Below, piece after piece: positions 16,697 to 25,764 of a stretch of DNA of 64,000 bases. Every line of letters starts with the position of its first letter. Positions within the stretch are counted from its first letter, which is position 1. A program made the translations under genes and the position numbers. This DNA is from Salinibacterium sp. dk2585 (GTDB taxonomy: Bacteria > Actinomycetota > Actinomycetes > Actinomycetales > Microbacteriaceae), in the NCBI RefSeq assembly GCF_008001035.1, contig NZ_CP042856.1:310001-374000 (forward strand). The letters are read 5' to 3'. Below the pieces are notes generated by a model. That model was not told where the DNA came from. It did not search any database and saw only the letters and a list, made by a program, of their open reading frames with translations.

Positions 16697-17910
16697 TGAG
16701 CACCCCAGGTTCCCTCAAGGGGATTCGCGTCATCGAGATCGGCACGAGCGTCGCGGTGCCCTACGGCTGCCAGGTCCTCGCCGACTTCGGCGCCGAGGTC
16801 ATCAAGGTCGAGCGGCTCGGGGGCGGCGACGACGCTCGCGCCTGGGCCCCGCTCAGCAAGGGCGTCTCGGTCACCTTCCTTTCGCTCAACCGCAACAAGA
16901 AGTCGGTCGTCGTCAACTACAAGGATGCGAAGGGCAAGAAGGTCCTCGAAGACCTCATCGCCTCGGCGGATGTGCTCGTGCAAAACCTCCGCCCCGGCGC
17001 GCTCGCCAACGCTGGCTTCTCATGGGAGCGCATCCACGAGATAAACCCCCGCGTCATCTACGCCGACATGAGCGGCTACGGCCGCACCGGCCCGCGCCGT
17101 GACCAGCCCGCCTACGACGCGATGCTGCAGGCCTACTCCGGCGTCGTCGCCATGACCGGCGAGGAGGGCGGCGCGCCCGCCCGCGTGCCGCTGTCGATGA
17201 TGGACATGGGCACGGGCATGTGGATCGCGCTCGGCGTCTTCGACGCGCTCCGCCGCCGCGACCAGACGGGCGAGGGTGTGCACCTCGAGGTCTCGCTGCT
17301 GCAGACGGCCCTCGCGTGGGTTGCCACGCCGCTCATGAGCGTGGCGGCGGGAAGCCCCGTGCCCAAGCGCCTCGGCTCCGGCTTCCGCGGCAACGTGCCC
17401 AACGGCGCCTACCCGGCATCCGACGGCTACGTCTTCCTCTCCTGCGGCAACAACGACACCCTCTACCGCCTGCTCGACGCGATCGAAGCGCCGGAACTCA
17501 AGGATGTGCCCGAGTTCGCCGACAACGTCACGCGCGTCAATAACCGCGGCGTCGTCAACGAGCGACTCGGCGCGGCCACCTCGCGCTTCACGATGGATGA
17601 GCTCGTCGAGCGGCTCGACAAGGCCAACGTGCCCCACTCGGCCGTCAACACGCTCGACAAGGTCATCGTCGACCCGCAGGTGCAGGCCATCGGCCAGCTG
17701 GAGGAGATGGAGCACCCGGAGCTCGGCGAGTTCACGATCGTCAACACCCCCATCACCTTCGACGGTGAATACCTTGAGCACACGGGCGCGCCCCCCGCCG
17801 TCGGTGCTGACACGGCCTCCGTGCTCGCAGAACTCGGCATCGAGGCATCCGACATCGACGCCCTGCTCGAGGCCGGCGTCATCGAGATCGCAGAAGGAGA
17901 CGCAGCATGA
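16696..17910 (+). CDS. CaiB/BaiF family III CoA-transferase (cassette copy 1)
   Basis: CoA-transferase of 404 aa. GTSVAVPYGCQVLADFGAEVIKVER, NLRPGAL and PARVPLSMMD with catalytic Asp at D170 are visible, the same position as the known Asp169 of formyl-CoA transferase. TGATG overlap with the lyase fixes the start. It probably activates the cassette's acid substrate by taking CoA from a product thioester. It is much closer to the 54334 protein than to those at 8539 and 44135. Confidence 0.9.
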   Translation: MSTPGSLKGIRVIEIGTSVAVPYGCQVLADFGAEVIKVERLGGGDDARAWAPLSKGVSVTFLSLNRNKKSVVVNYKDAKGKKVLEDLIASADVLVQNLRPGALANAGFSWERIHEINPRVIYADMSGYGRTGPRRDQPAYDAMLQAYSGVVAMTGEEGGAPARVPLSMMDMGTGMWIALGVFDALRRRDQTGEGVHLEVSLLQTALAWVATPLMSVAAGSPVPKRLGSGFRGNVPNGAYPASDGYVFLSCGNNDTLYRLLDAIEAPELKDVPEFADNVTRVNNRGVVNERLGAATSRFTMDELVERLDKANVPHSAVNTLDKVIVDPQVQAIGQLEEMEHPELGEFTIVNTPITFDGEYLEHTGAPPAVGADTASVLAELGIEASDIDALLEAGVIEIAEGDAA

Positions 17911-18722
17911 GTGACGGACTGAACGGTGGCCTCATCGCTGGCACCCCCGACGAGGTGCTCTACGAGGTCACCGACCACGTCGCGCGCATCACGATCAACC
18001 GCCCCGAGCGGCGCAACGCCATGAGCCGGCACACCGTGCAGTTGCTGCTCGAGGCCTTCGTCGAGGCGGGCGAGGACCCGGAGGTCTGGGCCGTCGTCAT
18101 CACGGGCACCGGCGACAAGGCGTTCTGCGCCGGCGGTGACCTCAAGGAGATGAACTCGATCGCCAAGGCCGGCCGCCAGGTGCACACGCCCATGACGGGG
18201 GTGCACCGCGCCATGCTCGAGGTGATCGTCGAGACCTACAAGCCCGTCATCGCCGCAATCAACGGCCACGCGCTCGCCGGTGGATGCGAGATCGCGCTCG
18301 CCGCCGACATCCGTATCGCTGTCGAGGGCACGACCATCGGGCTCACGGAGGCCAAGCGCGGCATGGGGGCCAACTTCGGTTCCATCGTGCTGCCCCGCCT
18401 CGTTCCCCGCGGCTACGCGATGGACATGCTCTACACGGGCCGCATGGTTCCCGTCGAGGAGGCCGCCGAGATCGGACTCGTCAACAAGGTCGTCTCGCGG
18501 GAATCCTTTGAAGAGGAGGTCGAGGCCTACGTGCGCAGCATCGTGGCGAACTCGCCCGTCTCCACGCGTCGCTACAAGGAGATGGCCGTCAAGGGCTGGG
18601 GCCTGCCCCTCGCCTCGGCGCTGCGCCTCAACGTCGGCCCCAACCCCTACACGAGCGAGGACCGCGCCGAAGGCGTCGCCGCGTTCGTCGAGAAGCGCGC
18701 ACCCCAGTGGAAGAACAGGTAG
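17907..18722 (+). CDS. Enoyl-CoA hydratase/isomerase (cassette copy 1)
   Basis: Crotonase-fold enzyme of 271 aa. The oxyanion-hole segment FCAGGDL and both catalytic glutamates of hydratases are present (GGCEIALAADI and LTEAKRGMG), so true hydratase activity is likely. It would add water to the double bond made by the acyl-CoA dehydrogenase, giving the 3-hydroxyacyl-CoA for the lyase. ATGA overlap with the CoA-transferase. No 3-hydroxyacyl-CoA dehydrogenase or thiolase follows. The C terminus ends in QWKNR, identical to its copy at 55575. Confidence 0.9.
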   Translation: MSDGLNGGLIAGTPDEVLYEVTDHVARITINRPERRNAMSRHTVQLLLEAFVEAGEDPEVWAVVITGTGDKAFCAGGDLKEMNSIAKAGRQVHTPMTGVHRAMLEVIVETYKPVIAAINGHALAGGCEIALAADIRIAVEGTTIGLTEAKRGMGANFGSIVLPRLVPRGYAMDMLYTGRMVPVEEAAEIGLVNKVVSRESFEEEVEAYVRSIVANSPVSTRRYKEMAVKGWGLPLASALRLNVGPNPYTSEDRAEGVAAFVEKRAPQWKNR

Positions 18723-18727
18723 AGACC

Positions 18728-20194
18728 ATGACCCTGCTCGACGCAGACGTGTGGACCGGCAAGATCGCCGCGGGCGGATGGGTTGCCGGTGACGGCGAAC
18801 CGCTCGAGGTGACCGAGGCGGCGACGGGTGCCGTGATCGGCACCCTCGGCACCGCCTCGCTCGAGCAGGTCGCCGAGGCTGCGCGCCGCGCAGACCGGGC
18901 ACAGCGCGAATGGGCGCGGATGACGCCAGCCGCCCGGGCGAGCGTGCTGCGCAAGGCGGGCGACATCTTCGAGCGGGATGCCGAACTCATCAAGCCCTGG
19001 ATCGTGCGCGAGAGCGGCGGCACCTGGGCGAAGGCCGGCACCGAGGTGCTCGCCGCCATCAGCGAGTGCCGGGAGGGGGCGGCCCTGCCCGCCCACCCGC
19101 ACGGCGAGGTGCTCACGACCAACAAACCGCGCTGGTCGATCGCACGTCGCGTGCCCGCCGGTGTGGTCTCCGTGATCGCGCCGTTCAACTACCCGCTGAC
19201 GCTCGCGATCCGTTCCGTCGCCCCCGCGCTCGCCCTCGGCAACGCGGTGCTGCTCAAGCCGGACCCCCGCACCTCCGTGTGCGGTGGTGTCGTCATCCAG
19301 CGGGTCTTCGAGGAGGCCGGCCTCCCCGAGGGTGTGCTGCAGGTGCTGCCCGGCGGGGCGGATGTCGGTGCTGCCGTCGTGAGCGCCCCCGAGGTTCGCA
19401 TCATCTCCTTCACGGGGTCGACCGCTGCCGGGCGCCACGTCGGCAAGGCCGCCGCCGAGCACATGAAGCGTGCCCACCTCGAACTGGGCGGCAACAACGC
19501 CATCATCGTGCTCCCCGGGGCTGACCTCGACAAGGCCGCAGCGGCGGGCGCCTTCGGCTCCTTCCTGCACCAGGGCCAGATCTGCCAGGCGGCGGGGCGT
19601 CACCTCGTGCACGAGTCGCAGCTCGAGGAGTACGTCGCAAAGCTCGGCGCCGTCGCGGACGCCGTGCGCGTGGGCGACCCCTTCGCCGAGGAGGGCGTGC
19701 AGGTGGGACCCATCATCGACGACCGGCAGCTCGGTGCGGTGCGCAGCATCGTGGATGACGCCGTCGCCAAGGGTGCGCGTGTCGTCTCGGGTGGCACCGC
19801 GGCGGGGCGCTGCTACCGGCCGACCGTGCTGAGTGGAGTCACGCCCGACATGTCGGTGTGGAAGGACGAGATCTTCGGACCCGTCGCCCCCGTCGTCGCC
19901 TACAGCACGATCGAGGAGGCCATCGAGCTCGTCAATGCGAGCGAGTACGGCCTCTCGGTCGCGATTCTTGGCGACGCGGGCACCGCGATGGATGTCTCGG
20001 ACCAGATCCGCAGCGGGGTAGTGCACATCAACGAGCAGACGGTCGGTGACGAGGCGAGCGCGCCCTTCGGCGGCATGGGAGCATCCGGAAACGGCTCACG
20101 CTTCGGTGGGCCCGGCGCGAACTTCGAGGCCTTCACCGAGACCCAGTGGGTCACGGTGCGCTCCGAGATCGAGACCTACAAGCTCCCCTCTTAA
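18728..20194 (+). CDS. NAD(P)-dependent aldehyde dehydrogenase, benzaldehyde type
   Basis: Cytosolic oxidoreductase of 488 aa. Catalytic Cys286 (GQICQAAG), general base Glu252 (LELGG) and the Asn of APFNYP (N154) are all present, with the NAD-binding FTGST segment. HQGQICQAAGRHLVHE is characteristic of benzaldehyde/vanillin dehydrogenase relatives. It lies 5 bp after the enoyl-CoA hydratase, the last gene of the operon, ahead of a strong terminator. It would oxidise the aldehyde from the benzoylformate decarboxylase to the carboxylate; other aliphatic aldehydes remain possible. Start MTLLDADV at 18728 is preferred over a start 21 bp upstream inside the previous gene. Confidence 0.87.
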   Translation: MTLLDADVWTGKIAAGGWVAGDGEPLEVTEAATGAVIGTLGTASLEQVAEAARRADRAQREWARMTPAARASVLRKAGDIFERDAELIKPWIVRESGGTWAKAGTEVLAAISECREGAALPAHPHGEVLTTNKPRWSIARRVPAGVVSVIAPFNYPLTLAIRSVAPALALGNAVLLKPDPRTSVCGGVVIQRVFEEAGLPEGVLQVLPGGADVGAAVVSAPEVRIISFTGSTAAGRHVGKAAAEHMKRAHLELGGNNAIIVLPGADLDKAAAAGAFGSFLHQGQICQAAGRHLVHESQLEEYVAKLGAVADAVRVGDPFAEEGVQVGPIIDDRQLGAVRSIVDDAVAKGARVVSGGTAAGRCYRPTVLSGVTPDMSVWKDEIFGPVAPVVAYSTIEEAIELVNASEYGLSVAILGDAGTAMDVSDQIRSGVVHINEQTVGDEASAPFGGMGASGNGSRFGGPGANFEAFTETQWVTVRSEIETYKLPS

Positions 20195-20205
20195 TTAAGG
20201 AGGAG

Positions 20206-20238
20206 AAGGGGCCGGCATCCACTGGATGCCGGCCCCTT
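20206..20238. terminator. Strong intrinsic hairpin after the CoA operon
   Basis: Perfect 16-bp inverted repeat (20206-20221 and 20223-20238) lying 12 bp after the aldehyde dehydrogenase stop, followed by CCGCTTT. It sits between convergent genes and may stop both. Confidence 0.8.
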
Positions 20239-20242
20239 CCGC

Positions 20243-20318
20243 TTTCCCAATTCAGGAGCTGGCTCTCTCAACTCAGGAGCTCCTGAATTAGGAAAGCCAG
20301 CTCCTGAGTTAGGAAAGC
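20243..20318. repeat. AATTCAGGAG repeat cluster, two direct and two inverted units
   Basis: Two direct copies of a (T)CCCAATTCAGGAGCTGGC-like unit at about 20244 and 20265 are followed by two inverted copies (CTCCTGAATTAGGAAAG and CTCCTGAGTTAGGAAAG). The whole can fold into nested hairpins between convergent transcripts. The same unit recurs at 24000-24190, and related copies occur at 31051-31089 and 31228-31262. Confidence 0.7.
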
Positions 20319-20322
20319 GGGG

Positions 20323-21117
20323 CTACTCCGCGAAGGTGACCTCGAGGTCACCCAGTTCGCCGAAGGTGGCCCGGATGCTGTCGCCCGGCGCAATCGCGAC
20401 GGCCGCCGTGATCGACCCCGCCATGACGACGGAGCCGGCCTCGAGCGTCGTGCCGAGGGCACCGAGCGTGTTCGCGAGCCAGACGATGCCCTCGATGGGG
20501 TGGCCGAGCACCGCGGCACCGACTCCCTCGCCGACGGTCTCGCCGTTGCGCTTGAGGGTCACGGGCATGGCGGCGAGGTCGACCGCGTCGAGCGCCGCCT
20601 TCTCGCCGAGGATGAGTGCGCCGGATGACGCGTTGTCCGAGATCGTGTCCGCAAGCGTGATTTTCCAGTCGGCGATGCGGGAGTCGATGACCTCGAGCGA
20701 GATGACCGCGTGGTCGATCGCCTCCGCGACATCCTCACGGCTGAGCCCTGGTCCCTTGAGGTCGCGGCCGAGCACGAAGGAGATCTCCGGCTCGATGCGG
20801 GGCGAGATGAAGCGGTCGAGGCTCACGGGGGACGAGGCATCCAGCACCATATCGTCGAAGAGGTGACCGAAGTCGGGCTGGTCGACGCCCAACTGGTCCT
20901 GCATGGCCTTCGACGTGAGCCCGACCTTGTAGCCGACGATGCGGCGGCCGGATTCCGTCCACCGCTTCACCTGGTGGAGCTGCACGGCGTAGGCATCCTC
21001 GATGCTCAGTCCCGAGTGGGTGGACGTGAGGGGGGCGATGGGGGTGCCCGTCTCGTAGGCGCCCAGCAGCGCATCGCCGAGGGTGGCGTAGTAGACCGAG
21101 TCGTGCGTGGTGCTCAT
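20323..21117 (-). CDS. mhpD: 2-keto-4-pentenoate hydratase
   Basis: Cytosolic Mg-dependent hydratase of 264 aa converting 2-hydroxypenta-2,4-dienoate to 4-hydroxy-2-oxovalerate in meta-cleavage pathways. [42 protein letters not shown] and the GSVVMAGS segment are typical. It is the last of three genes in the order mhpF-mhpE-mhpD on the minus strand and overlaps the aldolase by 4 bp. The product of the extradiol dioxygenases and hydrolases elsewhere in the window would enter here. Confidence 0.92.
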   Translation of the reverse strand: MSTTHDSVYYATLGDALLGAYETGTPIAPLTSTHSGLSIEDAYAVQLHQVKRWTESGRRIVGYKVGLTSKAMQDQLGVDQPDFGHLFDDMVLDASSPVSLDRFISPRIEPEISFVLGRDLKGPGLSREDVAEAIDHAVISLEVIDSRIADWKITLADTISDNASSGALILGEKAALDAVDLAAMPVTLKRNGETVGEGVGAAVLGHPIEGIVWLANTLGALGTTLEAGSVVMAGSITAAVAIAPGDSIRATFGELGDLEVTFAE

Positions 21118-22145
21118 GCGGCGTCCTTCTCTTTCAGGAGGTCGAGGGCCACGTCGACGATCATGTCCTCCTGGCCTCCCACCATCTTGCGCTTGCCGAG
21201 CTCCATGAGGATCTCGATCGTCGGCACGCCGTAGCGAGCGGATGCCCGTTCCGCGTGCAGCAGGAACGACGAGTAGACCCCGGCGTAGCCGAGCCCGAGC
21301 GTCTCGCGGTCGACCTGCACCGGCCGCACCTGGAGGGGGCGCACGATGTCATCGGCCGCGTCCATCAGCGCGAAGACGTCGGTGCCGTGGTTCCAGCCGA
21401 GCTTGTCGGCCACCGCGATGAAGACCTCGAGCGGGGCATTGCCCGCGCCCGCGCCCATGCCGGTGAGCGAGGCATCCACTCGGTTGACGCCCGCCTGCAC
21501 GGCCGCGACCGAGTTGGCAACGCCGAGTGAGAGGTTGTGGTGGGCGTGGATGCCGATCTCGGTCTCGGGGTTGAGCACGTCGCGCATGGCGTTGACGCGG
21601 TCGGTCACGTCGCCCATCGTCTGGGCGCCGCTCGAGTCGACGACGTAGACGCACTGGGCACCGTAGCCTTCCATGAGCTTCGCCTGCTTGGCGAGGTCCC
21701 CGGGGGTCGTCATGGCGCTCATCATGAGGAAGCCGGTCGTGTTGAGCCCCAGCTCGCGCGCCGTCTCGATGTGCTGCGCCGAGACATCCGCCTCGGTGCA
21801 GTGGGTCGCGACTCGCACGTAGCTGACGCCGGCGGATGCGGCGCGCTTGAGGTCATGGATCGTGCCGACGCCCGGCAGCAGCAGGGTCGCGATGGCGATG
21901 TTCTCGGCGACCTCGGCGGCGGCCTCGATCAGCTCGACGTCGGAGTGGCGTGCGAAGCCGTAGTTGGCGCTCGAGCCGGCGAGCCCGTCGCCGTGGGCGA
22001 CCTCGACGCTGTCGACGCCCGCCTTGTCGAGCGCGGTGACGATGTCGCGCACGTTCTGCACCGTGTACTGGTGGCCGACGGCGTGGCTGCCGTCACGCAG
22101 CGTGACGTCGGAGATGAAGAGCTTGTCCTTGGTGGGGTCGAACAT
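21114..22145 (-). CDS. mhpE: 4-hydroxy-2-oxovalerate aldolase
   Basis: TIM-barrel class II aldolase of 343 aa that splits 4-hydroxy-2-oxovalerate to pyruvate and acetaldehyde, channelling the aldehyde to its partner dehydrogenase. [15 protein letters not shown] at the N terminus and [13 protein letters not shown] carry the metal ligands; the C-terminal domain with [17 protein letters not shown] is as in BphI/MhpE. Start ATG at 22145 lies one base after the mhpF stop (TGACATG); upstream in-frame codons fall within mhpF. Confidence 0.93.
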   Translation of the reverse strand: MFDPTKDKLFISDVTLRDGSHAVGHQYTVQNVRDIVTALDKAGVDSVEVAHGDGLAGSSANYGFARHSDVELIEAAAEVAENIAIATLLLPGVGTIHDLKRAASAGVSYVRVATHCTEADVSAQHIETARELGLNTTGFLMMSAMTTPGDLAKQAKLMEGYGAQCVYVVDSSGAQTMGDVTDRVNAMRDVLNPETEIGIHAHHNLSLGVANSVAAVQAGVNRVDASLTGMGAGAGNAPLEVFIAVADKLGWNHGTDVFALMDAADDIVRPLQVRPVQVDRETLGLGYAGVYSSFLLHAERASARYGVPTIEILMELGKRKMVGGQEDMIVDVALDLLKEKDAA

Positions 22146-22146
22146 G

Positions 22147-23088
22147 TCAGGCCGCCTTGTCTGCCTGCTGGCGCAGTGCGATCGTCTCAGCGGCACGCAT
22201 CGCCGCGGAGGTCATGATGTCGAGGTTGCCGGCGTAGGCGGGCAGGTAGTGGGCTGCGCCCTCCACCTCGAGGAAGACGCTCGTCTTCAGGCCCGTGAAC
22301 TCGCCGACGCCGGGAATGACGATGGGCTGCTCGATGAGGTCGAACTGCACCTTCTGCTTGAGACGGTAGCCGGGAACGTAGGCGTTCACCTTGGAGACCA
22401 TCTCCTCGACGGCAGCCTCGATCGCGTCCTGGTCTCCGGGCTCGGAGAGCGTGAACACGGTGTCGCGCATCATGAGGGGCGGCTCGGCGGGGTTGAGCAC
22501 GATGATGGCCTTGCCGCTTTCGGCGCCGCCGACCGTCTTGAGCGCCTCAGAGGTGGTCTCGGTGAACTCGTCGATGTTGGCGCGCGTGCCTGGGCCGGCT
22601 GACTTGCTGGCGATGGATGCCACGATTTCGGCGTAGCGCACGGGCACGACACTGGAGACGGCCGCCACCATGGGGATCGTGGCCTGGCCGCCGCACGTCA
22701 CCATGTTGAGGTTGGGCGCGTCGATGTGCTCCTCGAGGTTGACGACGGGCACGCAGTAGGGGCCGATCGCCGCGGGGGTGAGGTCGATGAGGCGGATGCC
22801 CGGCTTCGCCGCGAGGAGCTTCTCGGCGTTGTAGACGTGCGCCTTGGCCGAGGTGGCGTCGAAGACGATGCCGATGTTGGCGAAGACGGGGTCGGCGATG
22901 AGCCCGTCGACGCCAGTCGCGATCGCCGTTACGCCCATGCTGGCGGCGCGGCGCAGGCCGTCACTCTCGGGGTCGATGCCGACGAGGGCGGCCGCCTTGA
23001 GCAGCCCCTTGCCGCGGAGGATTTTGATCATCAGGTCGGTGCCGATATTGCCGGAACCGATGATGGCGACGTGGATGGGCTCAGCCAT
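22147..23088 (-). CDS. mhpF: Acetaldehyde dehydrogenase (acylating)
   Basis: 313-aa partner of the aldolase, oxidising acetaldehyde to acetyl-CoA with NAD and CoA. The NAD fingerprint [10 protein letters not shown] is at residues 10-19 and the catalytic Cys lies in [15 protein letters not shown]. The start at 23088 has GAGAAGG upstream. It is the first gene of the mhpF-E-D operon and is divergent from an IclR gene, with a near-perfect 20-bp palindrome in between. Confidence 0.93.
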   Translation of the reverse strand: MAEPIHVAIIGSGNIGTDLMIKILRGKGLLKAAALVGIDPESDGLRRAASMGVTAIATGVDGLIADPVFANIGIVFDATSAKAHVYNAEKLLAAKPGIRLIDLTPAAIGPYCVPVVNLEEHIDAPNLNMVTCGGQATIPMVAAVSSVVPVRYAEIVASIASKSAGPGTRANIDEFTETTSEALKTVGGAESGKAIIVLNPAEPPLMMRDTVFTLSEPGDQDAIEAAVEEMVSKVNAYVPGYRLKQKVQFDLIEQPIVIPGVGEFTGLKTSVFLEVEGAAHYLPAYAGNLDIMTSAAMRAAETIALRQQADKAA

Positions 23089-23142
23089 TCCAGTACCTTC
23101 TCTCGATAGCGTTCGAGCCGACCCTGTTCGAAGTTTCGGCAC

Positions 23143-23162
23143 TTGTTCTATATATCGAACAA
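23143..23162. promoter_or_regulatory. 20-bp near-perfect palindrome, candidate IclR operator
   Basis: TTGTTCTATATATCGAACAA is a palindrome with one mismatch, centred in the 151-bp gap between mhpF (minus) and the IclR gene (plus). A single site at this place could control both genes. Confidence 0.65.
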
Positions 23163-23239
23163 CGCGAAGGGCCGCATGTCAAGCGGGCGACGGGGACTCC
23201 CAGTTTGCGCTCGACCCACGGGCCGAGTATCCATAGGGA

Positions 23240-24004
23240 ATGGCCCGCCTCACACCCGCCGTCGTGCGCACCCTCGACATCCTCGAGCTGTTCCTCGACG
23301 CCGACGGACCCCTCACGGCGCCCGAGGTCGTGCGCCGCACCGGCGTCCCACGCACGACGGCCCACGAACTGCTCTCGACGCTCGTCGCCCGCGACTACCT
23401 GCAGAAGGATGACGGCGGCGGTTTCCGGCTCGGGGTGCGACTCCTGCACCTCGGCAACGCATACTCGGCCCGCTTCGACATGCTCGCGGCCGCCAACGAG
23501 GCCGCACGCGAACTCTCGGCCCGCACCAACGAGACCGTGAGCGTCGCACTGCGCGAGGGTGCCGACGTCTTCTACCTGGCCAAGGTCGAGCCGAGGGACA
23601 CTCTTCGGCTGCCCTCCAGCATCGGCCAGCGCCTCCCCGCCAATGTCACGGGGCTCGGCAAGGTACTGCTCGCCTACGTCTCGCCCACGACTCTCCGCGA
23701 GTTGTTTCCTGATCCGGATGCGCTGCCGCGGATGACGGAGCGCAGCATCCGCTCCCTCGACGTGCTGGAGGAGGAACTCGAGGGCGTGCGCGAGACGGGG
23801 GTCGCCTTCGAGCGTGAGGAATCGACGCCGGGCGTGTGGTGCGTCGCCGCCCCCGTGCGCGACTCTTCGGGCGCCGTCGTCGCGGCCATCAGCCTCTCGG
23901 TGCCATCCGCCCGCTTCTCCGAGCGCCCCGACAGCGACTGGGCCGACCTCGTGCGCGCGGCGGGCGACGGCCTCTCGTCGAGCCTCGGCTACGCCCTTCC
24001 CTAA
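23240..24004 (+). CDS. IclR-family regulator of the mhp operon
   Basis: 254-aa regulator with the winged helix-turn-helix at about residues 4-60 (APEVVRRTGVPRTTAHELLSTLV) and an effector domain with GQRLPANVTGLGKVLLAY and GVWCVAAPVRDSSG. It is divergent from mhpF and separated from it by a strong palindrome, so it is the likely regulator of mhpFED. Its stop codon (24002-24004) falls inside the first unit of a 21-bp tandem repeat array. The ribosome site is weak (ATAGGGA directly before ATG), so a slightly different start cannot be excluded. Confidence 0.88.
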   Translation: MARLTPAVVRTLDILELFLDADGPLTAPEVVRRTGVPRTTAHELLSTLVARDYLQKDDGGGFRLGVRLLHLGNAYSARFDMLAAANEAARELSARTNETVSVALREGADVFYLAKVEPRDTLRLPSSIGQRLPANVTGLGKVLLAYVSPTTLRELFPDPDALPRMTERSIRSLDVLEEELEGVRETGVAFEREESTPGVWCVAAPVRDSSGAVVAAISLSVPSARFSERPDSDWADLVRAAGDGLSSSLGYALP

Positions 24005-24146
24005 CTCAGGCCTAGCCCTTCCCAACTCAGGACTTGGCCTTCCCAATTCAGGCCTAGCCCTTCCCAATTCAGGACTTGGCCTTCCCAATTCAGGACTTGG
24101 CCTTCCCAACTCAGGACCAGGCCTTCCCAGCTCAGGCCCGGCCCTC
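24000..24146. repeat. Seven tandem 21-bp repeats
   Basis: Seven uninterrupted units of exactly 21 bp with the pattern CCCAA(C/T)TCAGG(A/C)C(T/C)(T/A)GGCCTT or near variants, starting at 24000, 24021, 24042, 24063, 24084, 24105 and 24126. Units 4 and 5 are identical. The first unit contains the IclR stop codon. Divergence is lowest in the middle and rises towards both ends, as expected for growth by slippage or unequal exchange. Confidence 0.85.
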
Positions 24147-24151
24147 ACCAC

Positions 24152-24190
24152 CTCCTGAACTGTGAATGCCAAGTCCTGAACTAGGAAAGC
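24152..24190. repeat. Inverted units of the same repeat
   Basis: Two units in reverse orientation (CTCCTGAACTGTGAATGCC and AAGTCCTGAACTAGGAAAGC) follow the direct array, so any direct unit can pair with them in RNA. This region lies after the IclR gene and before the GntR gene and probably acts as a terminator or RNA 3' end. Confidence 0.65.
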
Positions 24191-24225
24191 AGGGCTGGCA
24201 TGCAAGGGTCGTCCATACTGGAGAG

Positions 24226-24924
24226 ATGAGCGACGTCGACAATCAGCGCAGCAGGGGGAGGCTCTCGGGCCACGTGTATGAGACGCTCAAGTCCCGACTC
24301 CTTGACGGCCACTACCCAGCGGGTTCCCGCGTCTCGGTCGAGACCGTGCGGGCCGAGTTCGGCGTGAGCAAGCAGCCCGTCATGGAGGCCCTGCGCCAGT
24401 TGGCCGCCGACGGCATCGTCGAGATCCTGCCCCAGATCGGATGCGTCGTGAAGAGCTACTCACCGCGCGATGTCGTCGACTTCTTCGAGGTCTTCGCCGC
24501 CTTCGAGGGAGCAATGGCGGGTGCGGCCGCCAAGCGCGGCACCCCGGAGGACGTGCAGCGGCTCGAATCGATCATCGCGGCGGCGACCGCTCGCGACCAC
24601 CAGCCGGGCGCTGACGAGTCCTCCGCCTACCGCCGGGAGAACCGCGACTTCCACTCCGCGATCCACCGCGCCGTCGCCTCGCCGATCATGTCCGAGTCCA
24701 GCCGTCGGCTCTGGGACCTGAGCGACTTCCTGATCAACACGGCGGGTCGCCCGCTCCCGCTCGGCTACGTGACGGAGGAGCGGCACAGTGAGCACGCCGA
24801 GATCGTCGCCGCCATCCGCGCCGGCGATTCGGAGGAGGCTCGCCGGGTGATGGAGGCGCACATCCGCTCGACCCCCGCCCTCATCCTCGGCGATGTGCTC
24901 GCGGATCAGGGGGCTGCGCGATGA
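24226..24924 (+). CDS. GntR-family regulator, FadR/FCD subfamily
   Basis: 232 aa: N-terminal winged helix (about 12-78) with VETVRAEFGVSKQPVMEALRQLAADGIVEILPQIGCVV, then an all-helical FCD ligand domain (about 85-215). FCD regulators usually bind organic acids and often use a metal held by D and H residues, for which FHSAIHRAV and HSEHAEIVAAI are suitable. The start is at 24226 with GGAGAG upstream. Its end overlaps a methionine aminopeptidase by ATGA. Its target could be the nearby MHS importer and hydroxylase genes, whose divergent gap carries an inverted repeat (inference). Confidence 0.88.
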   Translation: MSDVDNQRSRGRLSGHVYETLKSRLLDGHYPAGSRVSVETVRAEFGVSKQPVMEALRQLAADGIVEILPQIGCVVKSYSPRDVVDFFEVFAAFEGAMAGAAAKRGTPEDVQRLESIIAAATARDHQPGADESSAYRRENRDFHSAIHRAVASPIMSESSRRLWDLSDFLINTAGRPLPLGYVTEERHSEHAEIVAAIRAGDSEEARRVMEAHIRSTPALILGDVLADQGAAR

Positions 24925-25691
24925 TCGAGATCCTCACTCCGGCCGAGATTGCGCAGGCGCGCACGAGCGGCGCACTCGTCGCCGACATCCTGCACACGAT
25001 CAAGGGCCGCGCGCGCGTGGGCACCAACCTGCTCGAGGTTGACCGCTGGGCGAAGGAGATGATCCTCGCGGCGGGCGCGGAGTCCTGCTATGTCGACTAC
25101 GCGCCGTCCTTCGGCCGCGGACCCTTTGGCCACTACATCTGCACGGCCGTCAACGACGCGGTGCTGCACGGGATGCCGCACGACTACGCTCTCGCCGACG
25201 GCGACCTCCTCACGCTTGACCTTGCCGTGCTCACGGGCGGGATCGCGGCCGACGCGGCCATCAGCTTCATCGTGGGCGACTCGCGCCCGCCCGAGAGCGT
25301 TGCCCTGATCGACGCGACGGAGCGGGCCCTGGTGGCCGGCATCGCGGCGGCGGGTCCGGATGCCCGCATCGGCGACATCGCGCACGCGATCGGCACCGTG
25401 CTGGAGGAGGCCGGCTACCCGATCAACCTGCAGTTCGGCGGCCACGGCATCGGTTCGACCATGCACCAGGACCCGCATGTGCCCAACACGGGCCGCCCCG
25501 GTCGAGGGTTCAAGCTGCGCCCAGGGCTGATGCTCGCGATCGAGCCGTGGGCCATGATCGACACGGACGAGCTGGTGACGGATGCCGACGGCTGGACCCT
25601 GCGCAGCAAGACCGGCTGCCGCACGGCCCACAGCGAGCACACGATCGCGATCACCGACGACGGGGTTGAGATCCTCACGCTCCCGCGGTAG
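24921..25691 (+). CDS. map: Type I methionine aminopeptidase-like protein (M24)
   Basis: 256-aa pita-bread peptidase. The expected metal and active-site residues can be placed: H84 (VLHG), D100 (LLTLD), D111 (AADAA), H175 (GGHGIG), E208 (AIEPW) and E239 (HSEHT), so it should be active. Unusual for a housekeeping function, it is translationally coupled (ATGA) to a GntR regulator in a catabolic island. It is probably an accessory paralogue, the essential map gene lying elsewhere with ribosomal genes (inference). It could instead act on a dipeptide or another M24-type substrate. Confidence 0.8.
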   Translation: MIEILTPAEIAQARTSGALVADILHTIKGRARVGTNLLEVDRWAKEMILAAGAESCYVDYAPSFGRGPFGHYICTAVNDAVLHGMPHDYALADGDLLTLDLAVLTGGIAADAAISFIVGDSRPPESVALIDATERALVAGIAAAGPDARIGDIAHAIGTVLEEAGYPINLQFGGHGIGSTMHQDPHVPNTGRPGRGFKLRPGLMLAIEPWAMIDTDELVTDADGWTLRSKTGCRTAHSEHTIAITDDGVEILTLPR

Positions 25692-25764
25692 CGCCGGGCT
25701 GCCGCGACGCGCTGAGACATCCGGGTTCCGTCTGCTTCTCAGCGCGGCCGTCCGCTGCGCGCGC

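Noticed and set aside
24000-24146. Possible CRISPR array
   Set aside because: Units abut without unique spacers and no cas genes are near; it is a simple tandem repeat.
23814-24158. Plus-strand frame encoding LPNSGLG-type heptad repeats
   Set aside because: The 21-bp array gives a repeating peptide because 21 is a multiple of three, but the first half lies out of frame within the IclR gene and there is no ribosome site. Treated as a DNA repeat.
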